Source: Diphasiastrum complanatum (lineage: Eukaryota; Streptophyta; Lycopodiopsida; Lycopodiales; Lycopodiaceae). Taken from it: 64,000 bases of DNA. The position numbers were made by a program, and so were the translations under genes. Each line of letters opens with the position of its first letter. The first letter of the stretch is position 1. The notes below the pieces were generated by a model that searched no databases, had not been told where the DNA came from, and saw nothing but the letters and a program-made list of their open reading frames with translations. The DNA is taken from contig CM055113.1 in assembly GCA_029204225.1 (NCBI GenBank), forward strand, positions 21,709,605 through 21,773,604, given 5' to 3'. Below are positions 31,327-44,895 of this stretch, one piece after another.

Positions 31327-32096
31327 GTGATGTTTTTCTTCTCCTTTTTGGATGTGAAAGCTTGAGAGGACTCATCCTCTTCTCCTTTCTCCTTGGAAAT
31401 AAGATTGTTCTTGCTTGAAGAGGGTTGGTGTTGATTCTTACTTCTTGTCTTGTGCTTGTCTTTGGTAAAGAGGTCTTTACCATCGATGTTGAGAGACAGT
31501 CTCTCCATTTTCAAGAGTTTATACTCTTTTCTTGATTCTTCAGAAATGAGCACACTTTGGAGTGCTTCCAAACTTGGTAGCTCCTCCTTAATGGCATAAC
31601 TCTGAAAAAGGTTGTCATATTCCTCCTTTAACCCATTAAGTAGGACTTGAACAAGTTCATTTTGGTTGATGGAGTCTCCTATGCATGATAATTCTCTATG
31701 GAGGTCTTTAACTTTCATTACATAAGCTGAAGCACATTCATCACGTCTCTGTACACTTTGAAAATTTTGGTTTCTTAGTGTTAGAAGTCTAGAAGTATTC
31801 TTTGCCTCATAGATGGACTTGAGAGTATCCCAAGCATCTTTGGCATTAGTACAAGCACCAATTCCTCTTAAGATGTCATTTGAGACATTCATCTTAATAT
31901 AATGCAGAGCCATCCTAGCTCTCTTTTTGTACTTTGGAATTTCTTGAGGAATGTGTGGTTCTTCTTCAATTCCAAGTACAATATCCATCACAACTTGTAG
32001 AATTAAGACGGATTCCATCCTAACCTTCCAAATTGAGTAATTGGAGGTTGACAATCTTTCACTTGCTTCTAATAGAAAGACACCCATTGAAGTCAT
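31038..32096 (-). pseudogene. gag: Copia-D Gag, frameshifted at the zinc knuckle
   Basis: The likely start is the Met at 32,096 (M-T-S-M-G-V), because it aligns with the Gag starts of Copia-1 and Copia-G; the open frame itself extends further upstream. W-K-V-R-M-E-S follows, with the helical capsid region (A-L-H-Y-I-K-M-N-V, then L-L-T-L-R). The zinc knuckle begins C-F-F-C-A, and the frame then shifts, so that K-K-G-H-Y-A-T-N-C is read in the pol frame starting at 31,326. Codons after the shift (31,320-31,038) are out of frame. One-base repair is implied but not tested. Confidence 0.85.
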
Positions 32097-32837
32097 AAAG
32101 AATGATGGAAATAAAAAAAGATGGATGAAAAAATTGCTTATCTTCTCATTATAGGAACCAATCAAGGGTAAAAAACCAAATCCTATGTAAGACTATGCAA
32201 AAAACTGTGAGATAGATCTCACTAGCTTGACAATCTCTCTAAAACAAGATTTGAATAATAAAAAAAGATGAAGTATGGCAAAAGTTATGGTTCTTTGAAT
32301 TTCACATCTGTGAAATACTCCAAAAATGCCAAATTGACTCAAATACAATCTATTTGTATAAAACAATTTGCCTAGAACCTTTAAATTTTGTCTAAATCAC
32401 ATATAGATGAGATTGGTCAACTTCTGGATGATTTTTGTGATCATTCAAGCAATAAATGACATGTACTCATGATTTGCCACAGGTCTAGGCGCCCTACCTA
32501 TGACTCTTCAAAAGCTTATAACTTTTGATTGGCTTATTCAGCTGTCATGATTCAAATTGCATCAGATTCTACACATTTCTAGCTTTCGAGTGAGCCAATT
32601 TGCATAAATTTGGATCTAAGGTGAGAGAGAGCCACCAAATTGAAAATGGGAGAATTTCACACATGCTAGCACCTGAAATTCCGTACAGTACCTGATCTAG
32701 ACCATTCAAAGTGGTTTGAAGCTCTAAATCACCTGAAAATTGCAAACTAGCTAGAAATAGAATCTAGACAATTCCTAGCTTGAAATCTGATCAAATTTGC
32801 AAACTTTTTGATTAGATTTGCTTGTAAATCCTAGGTA

Positions 32838-32850
32838 GGCTCTGATACCA
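32838..32850 (-). promoter_or_regulatory. Primer-binding site of Copia-D (tRNA-Met)
   Basis: Minus-strand TGGTATCAGAGCC directly follows the LTR end CAACA, as expected for a 5' LTR. Confidence 0.9.
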
Positions 32851-33467
<617 letters not shown>

Positions 33468-34231
33468 TTTATATTCAGTCATGCAATGTTTGTCAACGAG
33501 CACGACATCCCATGAAACAAAATTATGAATCTTTGCATCTAGTTTTATCGCAAGTACCGTTCGAGAAATGGGGCCTTGACTATGTTGGTCTCATTCATCT
33601 TGCGACCAGAGGATCTCAAGCTAGATACATCATCATAGCAACTGATTATATGACCATGTGGGTTGAAGCAAAATCAATTCAAGTTGCAGCTATGAAATCT
33701 ACGGCTAAGTTTCTTTATTAGCAGATTATTATTAGGTTTGGATGTCCTATCGAGATCGTAAGTGATCGCGAAACACACTTTGTGAATGAAACAATAAAGT
33801 GTCTGTTAGAAGACTTTTTTGTCATCGGTTTAGTACTTCATAGTATCTGAGGGGTAATGGCCAAGCTGAATCTTCCAATAATATTCTCTACAACATTATG
33901 ACAAAAATAGAAAGCAAGTCGTTTTGATTGGGATCATAACTGCATGCAACATTATGGGCATTTAGAACAACTTAGAGAAGTAGTACGAATCAAACACCAT
34001 TCCATCTTGTCTATGGTCAAGATGCAGTTTTGCCGATTGAATTATTGATACCATTCTTGTCAAAATATTAGAAAAATCTATCTAATGTTGTAAGTAGGGG
34101 TCCTAAAAATGCCAAAGATGAATTGAGCTCTTTTGGCTTAGGAAAGACCCATCTTAGAATAAGATATTCAAGGTAGGTAGAAGTAGAAACTCGAGCTACC
34201 ATAGGAATTGCCATTTGTACTTTACATTCCA
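33468..34231 (+). other. Inverted segment: Gypsy-2 integrase fragment plus the outer Copia-D LTR
   Basis: From 33,468 to 34,057 the plus strand encodes Gypsy integrase: C-N-V-C-Q-R-A near 33,480, W-G-L-D-Y-V-G near 33,570, A-T-D-Y near 33,640, S-D-R-E-T-H-F near 33,765 and L-V-Y-G-Q-D near 34,010, ending P-I-E-L-L-I-P-F, with internal stops. The rest of Gypsy-2 is on the minus strand. From 34,058 to 34,231 the sequence is the reverse complement of the outer end of the Copia-D LTR. Reversing the segment restores a full LTR, the AGAAT target duplication and a continuous Gypsy-2 integrase. About 30 codons between H-D and V-Y-I-Q are missing at the right breakpoint. Confidence 0.85.
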
Positions 34232-35778
34232 TCATGTGAGAACATGATTAGTTCAAGTACTTCATGCGGCAAGACACATCTTTACAAAATATCATCCATT
34301 CATCGACGATATAACTAGCCTGCAATCAATTGATAAGGTTGTGCCTTAAGAATCAATTGTCTCTTTTGTACTTTTGTCAAGGAGTCATTGGGTTGGCCTA
34401 GCATTAGATATTCAACAATATATGTTGCCCACTCAAATACTGCTTCAACATAAAACAACGTACCATCTGGTAGTTCATCATCCACTTCAGTATTAACTGG
34501 TGTTGTTTCAATTCTGGAGACATGGTCGTCCAAATAATATTGTTTACCTTTTCGAACCACAAATCAAAAATTAAATTCGGTCAATAAAAGTAGCCATCTT
34601 GCAAAATGTCTCGTATTACACTTCTTATTTTTTTTAAATAAAGTAACGGCTGGTAATCAGTATAAAATGCAAAATGCATTGCCATTAGATAATGTCGAAA
34701 CTTCTTTATGAAAAAAACCATGACTAACACTTCTCATTTTGTTGTCAAATAATTCTTCTTAGGATCTATAAGTTGTCGGCTTGCAAATCTGATGGGATAA
34801 TCTTTCTTGTATTCATCTGGCTACGTCAAAACTGATCCAATAGCATATTTTGATGCATTAGTATGAACATACAACTCAATTGTCCAAATTGTAGCTCGTA
34901 GTATTGGTGCAAAAGCTAAAGCTTTCTTCAAATTTTCAAATGCTTTCAATGCCTCAATTATCCAGATTGGTACAATAGTCAGTTTGTATATAGGTCTTGC
35001 TAGATCCACAAAGAGTAAAATAAATATCCGATAGTAATTTGAATGACCCATAACAATGTAGACTCCTTGAATTGTTCCTGGCAGTGGTATCTCGACTATG
35101 ACATTGATTTTAGAATAATCCGTAGCAATGCCATGTCTTTATATCACATGTCTAAGGACAACTCCATGAGTAATCCAAATTTGACACTTTTTTGGATTTA
35201 AGCAGATTTGGTATTTGCGACAACGTTCAAATACTTTCTCCAAATGATCCAATTGGTCAGTATTGGCACTATGGACTCCGAGATCATCCAAGTAGATTTC
35301 AAGGAATTTCTGCAAGTAATCTTTAAGGCAAACTGCATGACACTTTGAAATGAACTAGGTGCATTACAAAGTCCAAACGACATAACTTTATATGCATAAG
35401 TTTCTCATTCTGTTGCAAAATTTGTTTTATGGTGATCCGTAGGTGCGATCTTGACGTGGTTGTATCCACTAAATCCATCCAAAAACTAATAGGCTTCCGC
35501 CCCAGCAAGACGGTCCATTATGCTTTCAATAAAGGAAAACAGAAATCCTTTCATGTCACTTTGTTCAAGGCTTTGAGATTCACACAAATTCTCATCTTTC
35601 CACTCTTCTTAGGAACGACGACAATTGGAGAAAGCCATTATGTATGTTCGATTTCATAAATAAAGTCGGTCTTAAGTAATCTTTGTAGCTCTTTCTTTAT
35701 AAGTTCAATAACGTTTCGATTACAGTGATAAAATCTTGTAACCTTTGGAACTCCATCAGGCATCAAGGGTATTGTATG
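34232..35778 (-). pseudogene. Gypsy-2 reverse transcriptase and RNase H, decayed
   Basis: Minus-strand fragments in several frames: R-I-C-V-N-L near 35,590, F-G-L-C-N-A-P-S-S-F-Q near 35,360, a diverged palm, G-H-S-N-Y-Y-R near 35,030 and L-Y-V-H-T-N-A-S-K-Y-A near 34,870. Then K-G-K-Q-Y-Y-L-D-D-H-V-S-R-I near 34,540, Q-L-I-A-G near 34,320 and the start of the integrase zinc finger (C-V-L-P-H-E-V) near 34,270. Stops are frequent, so the element is old. Its right end at 35,778 (GTATG) is the Copia-E target site; the protein continues at 41,670. Confidence 0.82.
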
Positions 35779-36310
35779 TGTTAGAATTTAATCTCTAAAT
35801 CCTACTCATCCCAACAGCCCTTCTTCCTTCTTTGATTTTTATTTTCTCAAATGCAACCTGCATAAAATGAACTGTTTTTCAACAGTTTGCATATTTGAAC
35901 TAATTGTCATCACAGTCCACATTTTTACTCAGGTTTTTCACTGGCAAAAAATGCGACACTTGCCTTTGAAATTGCGAAGGTGTCCTACAATGTCGAAGAT
36001 TGCTCTTAACTAAAGGCAAAGGCCAAAAAATAAAGGATCGTTGCGTCGTCCATCTGTGGATTTACAAGGCATTCTAGATACCAGATCATAATGTCTTCAC
36101 GCTCCAACAATAGACCGATCTATTGATCAGTTTAGCAGTTGTTAACAATCTTGTAAATGTAAAGTTGAATAATGCAAGATCTTCCAATTGCTATAAATGT
36201 AAATGAGTGATTGAAGATGGGATGAGAGTGTCACAAGTTATCATAAGTCATCAGACAGAGATCAGACAACCAGAAGGGGTCTTACAATAGCTGACTCCTT
36301 AGAGTAAGTT

Positions 36311-36356
<46 letters not shown>

Positions 36357-36847
36357 GAACACTAGCAATTGTTTTGAACCTGTAAGTAGGATCACGCGCT
36401 TATCAGCGTGATTGTATTGTGATCTGATCGTTGTGTTTACAACTTATTATACAGATTCGCTATTGTTCTACTCCTTTTTGCATTCTTGCTGATTGATAAC
36501 TCTCACTCCTCTTACACAGACATTGTTATCAAAAAATTGTATGGCTGTCTCTGATGCCTAAATTGAATCTACATTTTCTTCATACCAGATTATCAGTACT
36601 ACAGGATTGCATGGCTATCTCAGACATCTAATCGTCTTTGCAATCTCTCTTTCATGGTAGTCTACGACTCCTACGCTGATAATCTGATTCAATAGTTCAT
36701 AAAATCTATTCTCTAAGTAATCCATGATCTTGCTATCAAGAATTCTATGTTTCTTCAGTTGACATCAATCCAAACGTCAACCGAAGTGGTATCAGAGCTG
36801 ATAATTCACATTCCATCCGATCCCACATATTGGTATCAGAGCCCACA
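35779..36847 (+). mobile_element. Copia-E 5' LTR (1,069 bp)
   Basis: It starts TGTTAGAATTTAATC and ends GAGCCCACA. TGCGAC and TGCGAAGG words lie near 35,950-35,990, a TATA-like CTATAAATG near 36,190, and an (AT)20 microsatellite at 36,314-36,353. The last 61 bases contain two tRNA-Met primer-binding-site motifs (36,787-36,798 and 36,831-36,842) inside the LTR border. Confidence 0.88.
36314..36353. repeat. (AT)20 microsatellite in the Copia-E 5' LTR
   Basis: A pure AT run between TTATC and TCAGAAC. The 3' LTR has a GA run at the same position. Confidence 0.95.
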
Positions 36848-36863
36848 AAGTTGGTATCAAAGC
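36787..36863 (+). promoter_or_regulatory. Three stacked primer-binding-site motifs at the Copia-E 5' LTR end
   Basis: TGGTATCAGAGC occurs at 36,787-36,798 and 36,831-36,842, and TGGTATCAAAGC at 36,852-36,863. The LTR border defined by the 3' copy and the target duplication is 36,847, so the first two are inside the LTR and the third, with one mismatch, sits where the functional PBS should be. Confidence 0.85.
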
Positions 36864-36975
36864 AACAAGTTTATTGGATTACTAGAGTCTAGGACTTATA
36901 GTAGAACTTAACACGTTTTTGGTTCTATAGAGGTGATTCATTAAGTTTGTGTTTTATCTCTACTAATCGATTACA

Positions 36976-37800
36976 ATGGAAGGTTCAGCCTCAAAGAAAT
37001 GCCTCATCAACAAATTCAACGAAGACGACTTCCACATGTGGAAGTTCAAAATGAGGATGATCTTGATCGAGAACGAGCTCTAGGGATACGTCAACAGTTT
37101 CATATCCAAACCGGTAGAACCCTGAATAACGAAGCAAAGGATGGCAAGGCTCTTGCCATTGTATCTCTGGACCTAAAAGACACTCAAATCTCTCGTGTAT
37201 CCAACTGCACCACCTCCAAATAGTGTGGGATACACTTACAAGAATCTATGAGACCTTAGATGTTTCCACTCGTCTCTTCTAGAAGGTACTGACACTCAGA
37301 ATGAGTGAAGGCACCTCAGTAAGTGACCATCTGAATGAGTTCAAACAGTTGCTCAACCAACTGGCTGCAATGGGTTCGCCTATCTCAGAAGAAGACTCTC
37401 TACCATGTCTCTTCTCGCCAGTCTTCCATCCTCCTAAGATAATTTAGTGTTGCTTCTTAGCAATACTCATGCGCCGTCTCTCCATAAATTGACAACAAGT
37501 CTGTTGCAGGAAGAAGTTAGGAGGAAAAGCTTGTCTACAACAACGAGTACCAAATTCATGGCACTCTACTCAAACAAGCAGCAGTCCAAAAAGAAGAAAG
37601 GCTTCAAGGATAAGAAGACAAAGGCAAAACAACCAGCAGCATCGCAATCACAATAGCAGCAACATAGTCAATCATCGTCCAAGACCAAGCTATTTTGTAG
37701 ATACTGCAAAAGAACCAAAGACTGTCGTATCCTCAAGCATAATGAAGCAAGGAAGAAGATGCAGCAGTAGCAAGAAGGCAACTCTGCACAATCAGAGGTT
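36976..37800 (+). pseudogene. gag: Copia-E Gag, broken
   Basis: ATG at 36,976 opens a Copia Gag with F-H-M-W-K-F-K-M-R, interrupted by TAG at about 37,081 where Trp is usual, then by frameshifts. Later pieces include L-L-N-Q-L-A-A-M near 37,350 and a basic K-K-K-K-G-F-K-D-K stretch near 37,595. A degraded zinc knuckle (F-C-R-Y-C-K) lies near 37,690. TAG codons at 37,654-37,656 and about 37,768 stand in Gln-rich runs. Confidence 0.75.
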
Positions 37801-37823
37801 TCCAAGATGATGATAAAGCACTA

Positions 37824-38624
37824 ATGGTACAAGATCAATCCAGTAGAGGTGCCCATCAATGGTATTTCGATTCAGGTGCTTCTCAGCACATGACACCATG
37901 CAAAGACCTCTTCACTACACTCACAAGTATAGAATCAAAGTATAGCTTATTTGGTGACTCCAATTCACATCAAGTCGAAGGCCAAGGCTCTATTCGACTA
38001 CAATTCTTCGATGGCATCACTAGACAGCTTAATAGTATACTTTATGTACCCAAGTTAACTAAGAACCTGTTGTCTATTAGCAAGATCACAGATCAGGGAT
38101 ATAGAGCCATGTTCACTGCCAACCGATTGACTATTTTAGATGAAAATTCAAAAGAAATCATGCACCATCAGTTTACCATGAACTATACTCCACAACAGAA
38201 CGAAGTAGCTGAACGAAAGAACCGCACATTGTTGGAAGTTGCACGATCCATGACAGTCAACATGCATTTTCCTCAAAACTTTTGGGCAGAAGCGATCTCT
38301 ACGGCCTGCTATCTGCAAAATTACTCTAGCACTAAGGCAGTCGATTCCAAGACACCATTTGAAGCCTACTATGGCTACAAACCAGGCTTGAAACACCTAC
38401 ATGTTTTTGGGTGTCTCTGTTATGCACAAGTACCATCTGATTTGAGGAAGAAGCTGGACCCAATAAGCTGCAAAAACATCTTCATCGGCTATTCAACATC
38501 ACACAAGACATATAGGTATACGATGTTGTTATGGGCCAGATCTCAGTCAGTCATGACGTTGTCTTTATTGAAGACAACTATAACGATTTCAAGCAAAAGC
38601 AGCCAATGCAAGAGCATGCCATAG
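37824..38624 (+). pseudogene. pol: Copia-E protease and truncated integrase
   Basis: The frame contains protease Y-F-D-S-G-A-S-Q-H-M near residue 15 and the conserved L-Y-V-P-K-L-T-K-N-L-L-S-I block near 75. Then I-L-D-E-N-S-K-E-I-M is joined to H-H-Q-F-T-M-N-Y-T-P-Q-Q-N, which belongs near the Glu of the DDE triad. Compared with Copia-1 about 190 codons are missing in frame, including GAG-pre-integrase, the HHCC cysteines and both catalytic Asp residues. Glu in V-A-E-R-K-N and the integrase C-terminal part (F-G-C-L-C, K-N-I-F-I-G-Y) remain. A frameshift near 38,520 ends the frame. Confidence 0.85.
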
Positions 38625-38639
38625 CAGCTCCATCCTCCA

Positions 38640-39484
38640 TTGATAGGCAATGACCTACAACTGTTCAAACAGTAGAGTTCATCCCAACGGCTCTACTTAT
38701 CGTCGATGGGCCTAGACCCACGATTGTTCAACCACAAGATGCTATGATCCCAGTCATTCACCAAGGAGAATCATCCACTCAAGCACCTGCAGTTAGAAGG
38801 TCTGCAAGACAACGACAACAACTTGATCGTTTCACCTCTCAAGCGTTCATCAGTCATGATGAACCTACCACTATTGCAAAAGAACTGTCAATGCCCGATG
38901 CAAACAAATAAAAAGCTGTCATGAATGCTGAGTATCAGTCTCTAATGAAGAACAAGACTTGGATTCTTGTCAATCCTCCTACATGTGTAAAACCAATTGA
39001 CTCTAAGTGGATCTTCAAGCTTAAGCTTAAACCAGATGGATCAATATCTAAATGGAAAGCTAGACTGGTGGTTAAAGGATTTGAACAAGTATATGAGATA
39101 GACTACATTGATACCTTTAGTCTAGTGGTAAAGCATCAGTCTATTCGTACCTTATTGGCTATAGCTGCTGCAAGAGATCTGGATATTCACCAGATGGACG
39201 TCCAGATGGCATTCCTACATGGATACATACAAGAAGATGTGTTCATCTATCAACCAGAAGGTTACATCCCTCAAGGCAAGGAGCATCTAGTATGTAAACT
39301 GCACAAGGCATTATACTGTCTAAAGCAAGCTCCGAGGGCCTGGTATGATAGAATAAATCGTTTCTTGTTGCAGCATGACTTTACCTCATGTTCCGCATAT
39401 TCGAATGTGTATCTAAACCGTAAAGGGCCAAGCTATGTTATAATAGCATTATACATTGATGATTCTTTACTTATCAGCAATTAA
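38640..39484 (+). pseudogene. pol: Copia-E linker and reverse transcriptase
   Basis: The linker (38,640-38,910) is coding-like but contains stops. RT starts near 38,921 and shows S-K-W-I-F-K-L-K, M-D-V-Q-M-A-F-L-H-G, L-K-Q-A-P-R-A-W-Y and catalytic Y-I-D-D near 39,460. A frameshift right after the active site (39,480) moves the rest to another frame. Confidence 0.85.
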
Positions 39485-40421
39485 ATCAGTTTTACAAGAA
39501 ACTAAATCCTTACTCTCATCAGAGTTTGAGATGACGGATTTAGGCCCAGTCCATTACCTTCTCGGTATGGAGATCAGCAGAGATCACACGAGCAGAAGGA
39601 TCATCATAAGCCAACAATCTTACCTAATCAATGTACTTCACAAATACGACATGGAGGATTGCAAACCCATAGATACTCCTATGGATCCAAGATGCAAGCT
39701 ATCCAAAGACATGTGCCCCAAAATGAAGGCAGATCAACAAGAAATGTGCAAGTACTCCCATTAGTTAGTCATAGGTTCTATCATGTACTCTATGATTTGC
39801 ACACGACCTGATCTTGTATATGCTATGAGCACACTGTCGCAATTCATGTCCAATCCAGGCCTACAACACTGGAAAGCCCTGCAAAGAGTGCTGAAGTACA
39901 TTCAAGCCTCAAAGCACTATGCCTTGAGTTACAACGGCAACACAGAAGCTACACTCACACTGACTACCTATTCAGATTCTGATTGGGCAAGACACATCGG
40001 GTTATATTTGTTTCCTTTAGGAGGACCCATTTCATGGAACAACATAAAGCAGAAATGCATTTCGTTGTCCTCTATAGAATCCGAATACGTTGCAGCTACA
40101 TCAGTAGTGAAGGAGATCATTTGGCTAAGGAGGCTGCTGCAGGATCTACAATTCCCACAAATCAGTCCAACAATACTCCAGTGCGACAATCAGAGCTGCA
40201 TAGCTCTATCTCTAAACCCACATACTCATGCTAGAACTAAACACATAGAAGTTCAGCTCTATTTTCTTAGAGAGAAAGTTCAGAACCTAGATGTTGTACT
40301 AAGTTACTGTCATACAGACAATATGTTGGTTGATATTTTGACAAAGCCATTGTCTAGAGATAAACATTCTACTTTAGTAGTAATGATAAATCTCAATTGC
40401 AAATTGATTCATAGCAGTTAG
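39456..40421 (+). pseudogene. pol: Copia-E RT thumb and RNase H
   Basis: Frames 39,456-39,764 and 39,783-40,421 contain L-G-P-V-H-Y-L-L-G-M-E-I, D-T-P-M-D-P, T-R-P-D-L, S-D-S-D-W near 39,975, S-S-I-E-S-E-Y near 40,070, C-D-N-Q-S-C-I near 40,185 and V-D-I-L-T-K-P-L near 40,335. A TAG at 39,762-39,764 interrupts H-x-L-V-I-G-S. Around 39,990 about ten codons are missing between D-S-D-W-A and L-F-P-L-G-G. Stop and polypurine tract AAGGGGGAG (40,425-40,433) follow. Confidence 0.85.
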
Positions 40422-40433
40422 CTTAAGGGGGAG

Positions 40434-41669
<1,236 letters not shown>

Positions 41670-43110
41670 ATATGCTCAATAACCGATGTAGGAATCCCTT
41701 TTAGATCCTTGTACGTCCAAACAAAATAGTCTTGATACTTGATCAATAACTTCCTTAATGCTTGAAATTGTTCAAGAGTAAGTTGCACTCCAACTTGCAC
41801 AATTTTCTCTAGTTCTCTTGGTTCAGCAAGATTCATTGGCTAAGTTCTAGCTGGTCCATCGAAAACTTCTTGAGTCTCTGGAACTTTCTTCTTAGGTTCT
41901 CCATGAGCTTTTGGTGACATAACATCATCCAAAGTATAGCATTTGAAATGCTCTAGCATATCATGCTGGAGTTCTTCTGATTGTTCTTTCTCATAAGGAT
42001 CGATCTTGGATTCATTTAGTTTTCTTGGCAGGATTCAATCATGGAGGTGACTTTCTAGAAGATGTGATCTTCTCTGAAGGTGACGACTTCCTTGATGGTG
42101 ATTTCTTGCGAGAACTCTGACTTGAAGAACCATCCTCAATCTTTCTTTTTCCTTTATCCAATAAAGGTGGTACATTTTTAGAATCAACTTTTGAGATGAT
42201 TTTTCTCATTTCAAGATTGTATTATAATGTTGCTTTGTTTGCCTCTTCGTCATTGGTCCTACAGCTTTTCATTCCTTCAATACAACTACTTTGGTGGTTT
42301 TATTGTTGGTTCATCAGGAATATCTCGAACTCTAAATCTTGTAGGATCCATGTAATTGAGAATTTGCTCGTCTGTAAGCTCTGCATCTTCATCATAAGTC
42401 AAGACGTGACTCACATAAATTATATTATTTTCAATCAGATCTGGAATTGGATCTATTGATATCCAAGATACGGTCATCATATTTAATGGAAAAGTGATCT
42501 GCGTATTTAAATTCTGATCAAGTAAAAAAATCTCGCTCAATTTAAATAGATTATCTTGTTGACACATATAGACTGCTATACAATCCATTGTTGCAAGAGC
42601 TTGGTTCCAATTGACAGTATCGGTTTGAGAGTCATAGTGAATTCCTAGAGTCTTCACTTGTCGATCACAGGTGTGATCCGTTGTTGATGAATCATCATCC
42701 CATTTTTGAACTACTAGCTTGATAGTCCAAGTGATTGGATCAACTTTGATTGCACACTCACGATTCTCAAAGTAATTTTTCTGGTGCCTCAGTTATGAAT
42801 TATTTGAGCAACTCATAACCATGGATGGCCCAATAAGACACAATATACATTCGTTGCATCATGTAAGTCCATTACTACAAAAGTAATGACAAATACACTC
42901 CAGCAATTCTGACAAGTATATCTTCTACCATTCCCTTAGGGTGGACTGTCGTTTGTTGATCGGCTAGCTTTATGGAAAAAGTGGTAGGCTTCATCTTGGT
43001 AAGTCCCCATTTTGCACATAACTTTGTTGAAATCAGGTTAACTCCTGAACCTCCATTTATCACGGTTGCTTCTATGTTGTATTGGCAGGGTGATATTTCA
43101 TTGCTCACTT
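41670..43110 (-). pseudogene. Gypsy-2 protease and RT N-terminal linker
   Basis: The frame at 43,108-42,875 has the retropepsin pattern V-I-N-G-G-S-G-V-N with Asn in place of the catalytic Asp (usual D-G-G-S-G-V-N), so the protease is inactive. Frames 42,657-42,286 and 41,836-41,645 form the acidic linker and the RT entry (F-V-W-T-Y-K-D-L-K-G-I-P near 41,720, V-I-E-H near 41,680). Stops occur between them. Confidence 0.75.
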
Positions 43111-44895
43111 TCCTATGTTGCTCCTACATTGACCCAATGTCATATCCATCTTGCTCGACAGAATATTCATGATATTTCCGTTTGCGGTGCTTCAAGTTTT
43201 GTCATCTTGAAGGGTTCTTCATCATGGTGCAACTGCATATTAACTTCCGTTCGTGGATCTATTTACAACACAGGTGAACAATGGGCTTTGGCTGTTGCTT
43301 TAGCCGGTTCTAGGGCTTTTTCTTCTTGCAATTGTTTAATTCACGGCCTCATATTCTTTTTTTGAGTTGAGATTCGGATACACACTTGATGCAATAGGTA
43401 TATATATAGCTGGTACAAATCTAGCATGTACTAGATCAACTAGAACTTCTTTCTGATTTTGAGCTCTGGTAACAACTATCAAAGGTATAGTTGGTTCAGT
43501 AGGCTGGTTGTTGGTCTTTGCTTGATCGTAATCATATTCACTAGAGCAATAACCGGCGATGGTTTTGGTCTTGCTGGACAATCCTTGTAACAATGTCTAT
43601 AACCGCATTCATGACAGAGTGGAACAAACTTCCCTTAGCTTAGACATTCTACAACTCTGTGGTTCTCTTTGCATGCAAAGTGTCTAAGTGGTGCTCTGGC
43701 CCATTGTCTAGCTGCTTGTTGCGTGTGGCAACATAGATAGCATACTACTCTGAAAGACCAATTTCTTGATGATTACTATGATTCCATTTCTCATTAACAT
43801 TGTAAGGTTCTGGTTGCAATAGATTAGCAGGAGGATCTTGTTGTCCTGGTGGAGCTGGCAAAGCTGGTCGCTTAGAAAATCCAAGGGCAAAGTTCTGAGC
43901 CTTAGCTTCAGGTCCAGTAGGTTCCCAATATTGAAGCTTAGCATACCTTTGCTAGATAATCCGAGGATTAAATGAGAAAAAAGCTGTTTCGTGGCCCATA
44001 GAATTGCACAGATGACAAATAGTATTTGTCATTCGTTGCTTCAATGTTGGACATTCATTCATGGTATGATTTGTCACCCAAATTGAACACCAAACATTTT
44101 CTCGACTAGGAATGGTCTTAGCAAACTTTTCTGTTGCTTTTCTACTCTAAGCCTACACCTCTTCCAAAGCTTTCAGCTTCTCATCGCACTCAGAATTGAT
44201 CTTATCCAACTGCATCTGTTGCTTTTGACCAAATTTCTCGAACTCGTTGATCATCAATTTTGCAATAGCATTAATATTTGTGGATGCAATAGTGGTGGAT
44301 TAGTAGTGGTTTGTCCTGTATACGGCAACATTCCAATATTTGGTTCATCATCAAAATCTTCATTCTCCTCTCATATCGCATCATCCATAGCATTTTGTAA
44401 AGACATATACTCTGCATGACATTTCAGCTCGCGTTTAATTCTCTTATGTAGACCACCTAAAAACCACATAATCATAGCTCCATCAACAATTAGATTAGGA
44501 TCACACTCAGATTTGAGGTATTTAACTCGTTTAATATAATCTTGCACTCCCTCTCTCTTTCCCATTTTAATTTTACTTACAAGTAGACAGGGATCTTCCA
44601 TAAATTTTTAAGGTTTAAATCTTGTGATGAGAGCTTGTTTTACAACTTCCCAATCTGCACGTTCTGTTTCATCTTGATTATAGAACCAATCTTGTGCAGC
44701 TCTAGTTAAGGCCATCGGAAATAACTTAAGTTTATCCTACGGAAAAACTTAGCCATATACTTGACATGATTTTGAATAGATTTTGAGAAAACTGACAGGA
44801 TCAGATAACTCATTATACTTTGGAATCTCTAACCGAGGTGACCTTCTAACAATCATTGGTGGAACATCCATCGGAGATCCTCCTCCTTTGGCCAT
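43111..44895 (-). pseudogene. gag: Gypsy-2 Gag, decayed
   Basis: A probable start ATG lies at 44,895 (minus), followed by R-R-S-P-R-L-E-I-P-K-Y-N-E near 44,840. The frame 44,601-44,371 has G-V-Q-D-Y-I-K-R-V-K-Y-L and W-F-L-G-G-L-H-K-R-I-K-R-E-L, the Gypsy capsid core. A knuckle-like segment N-H-T-M-N-E-C lies near 44,065 and C-HE-C-GYR-H-CYKD-C near 43,600, the latter one residue shorter than CX2CX4HX4C. Multiple frameshifts and stops are present. Confidence 0.75.
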
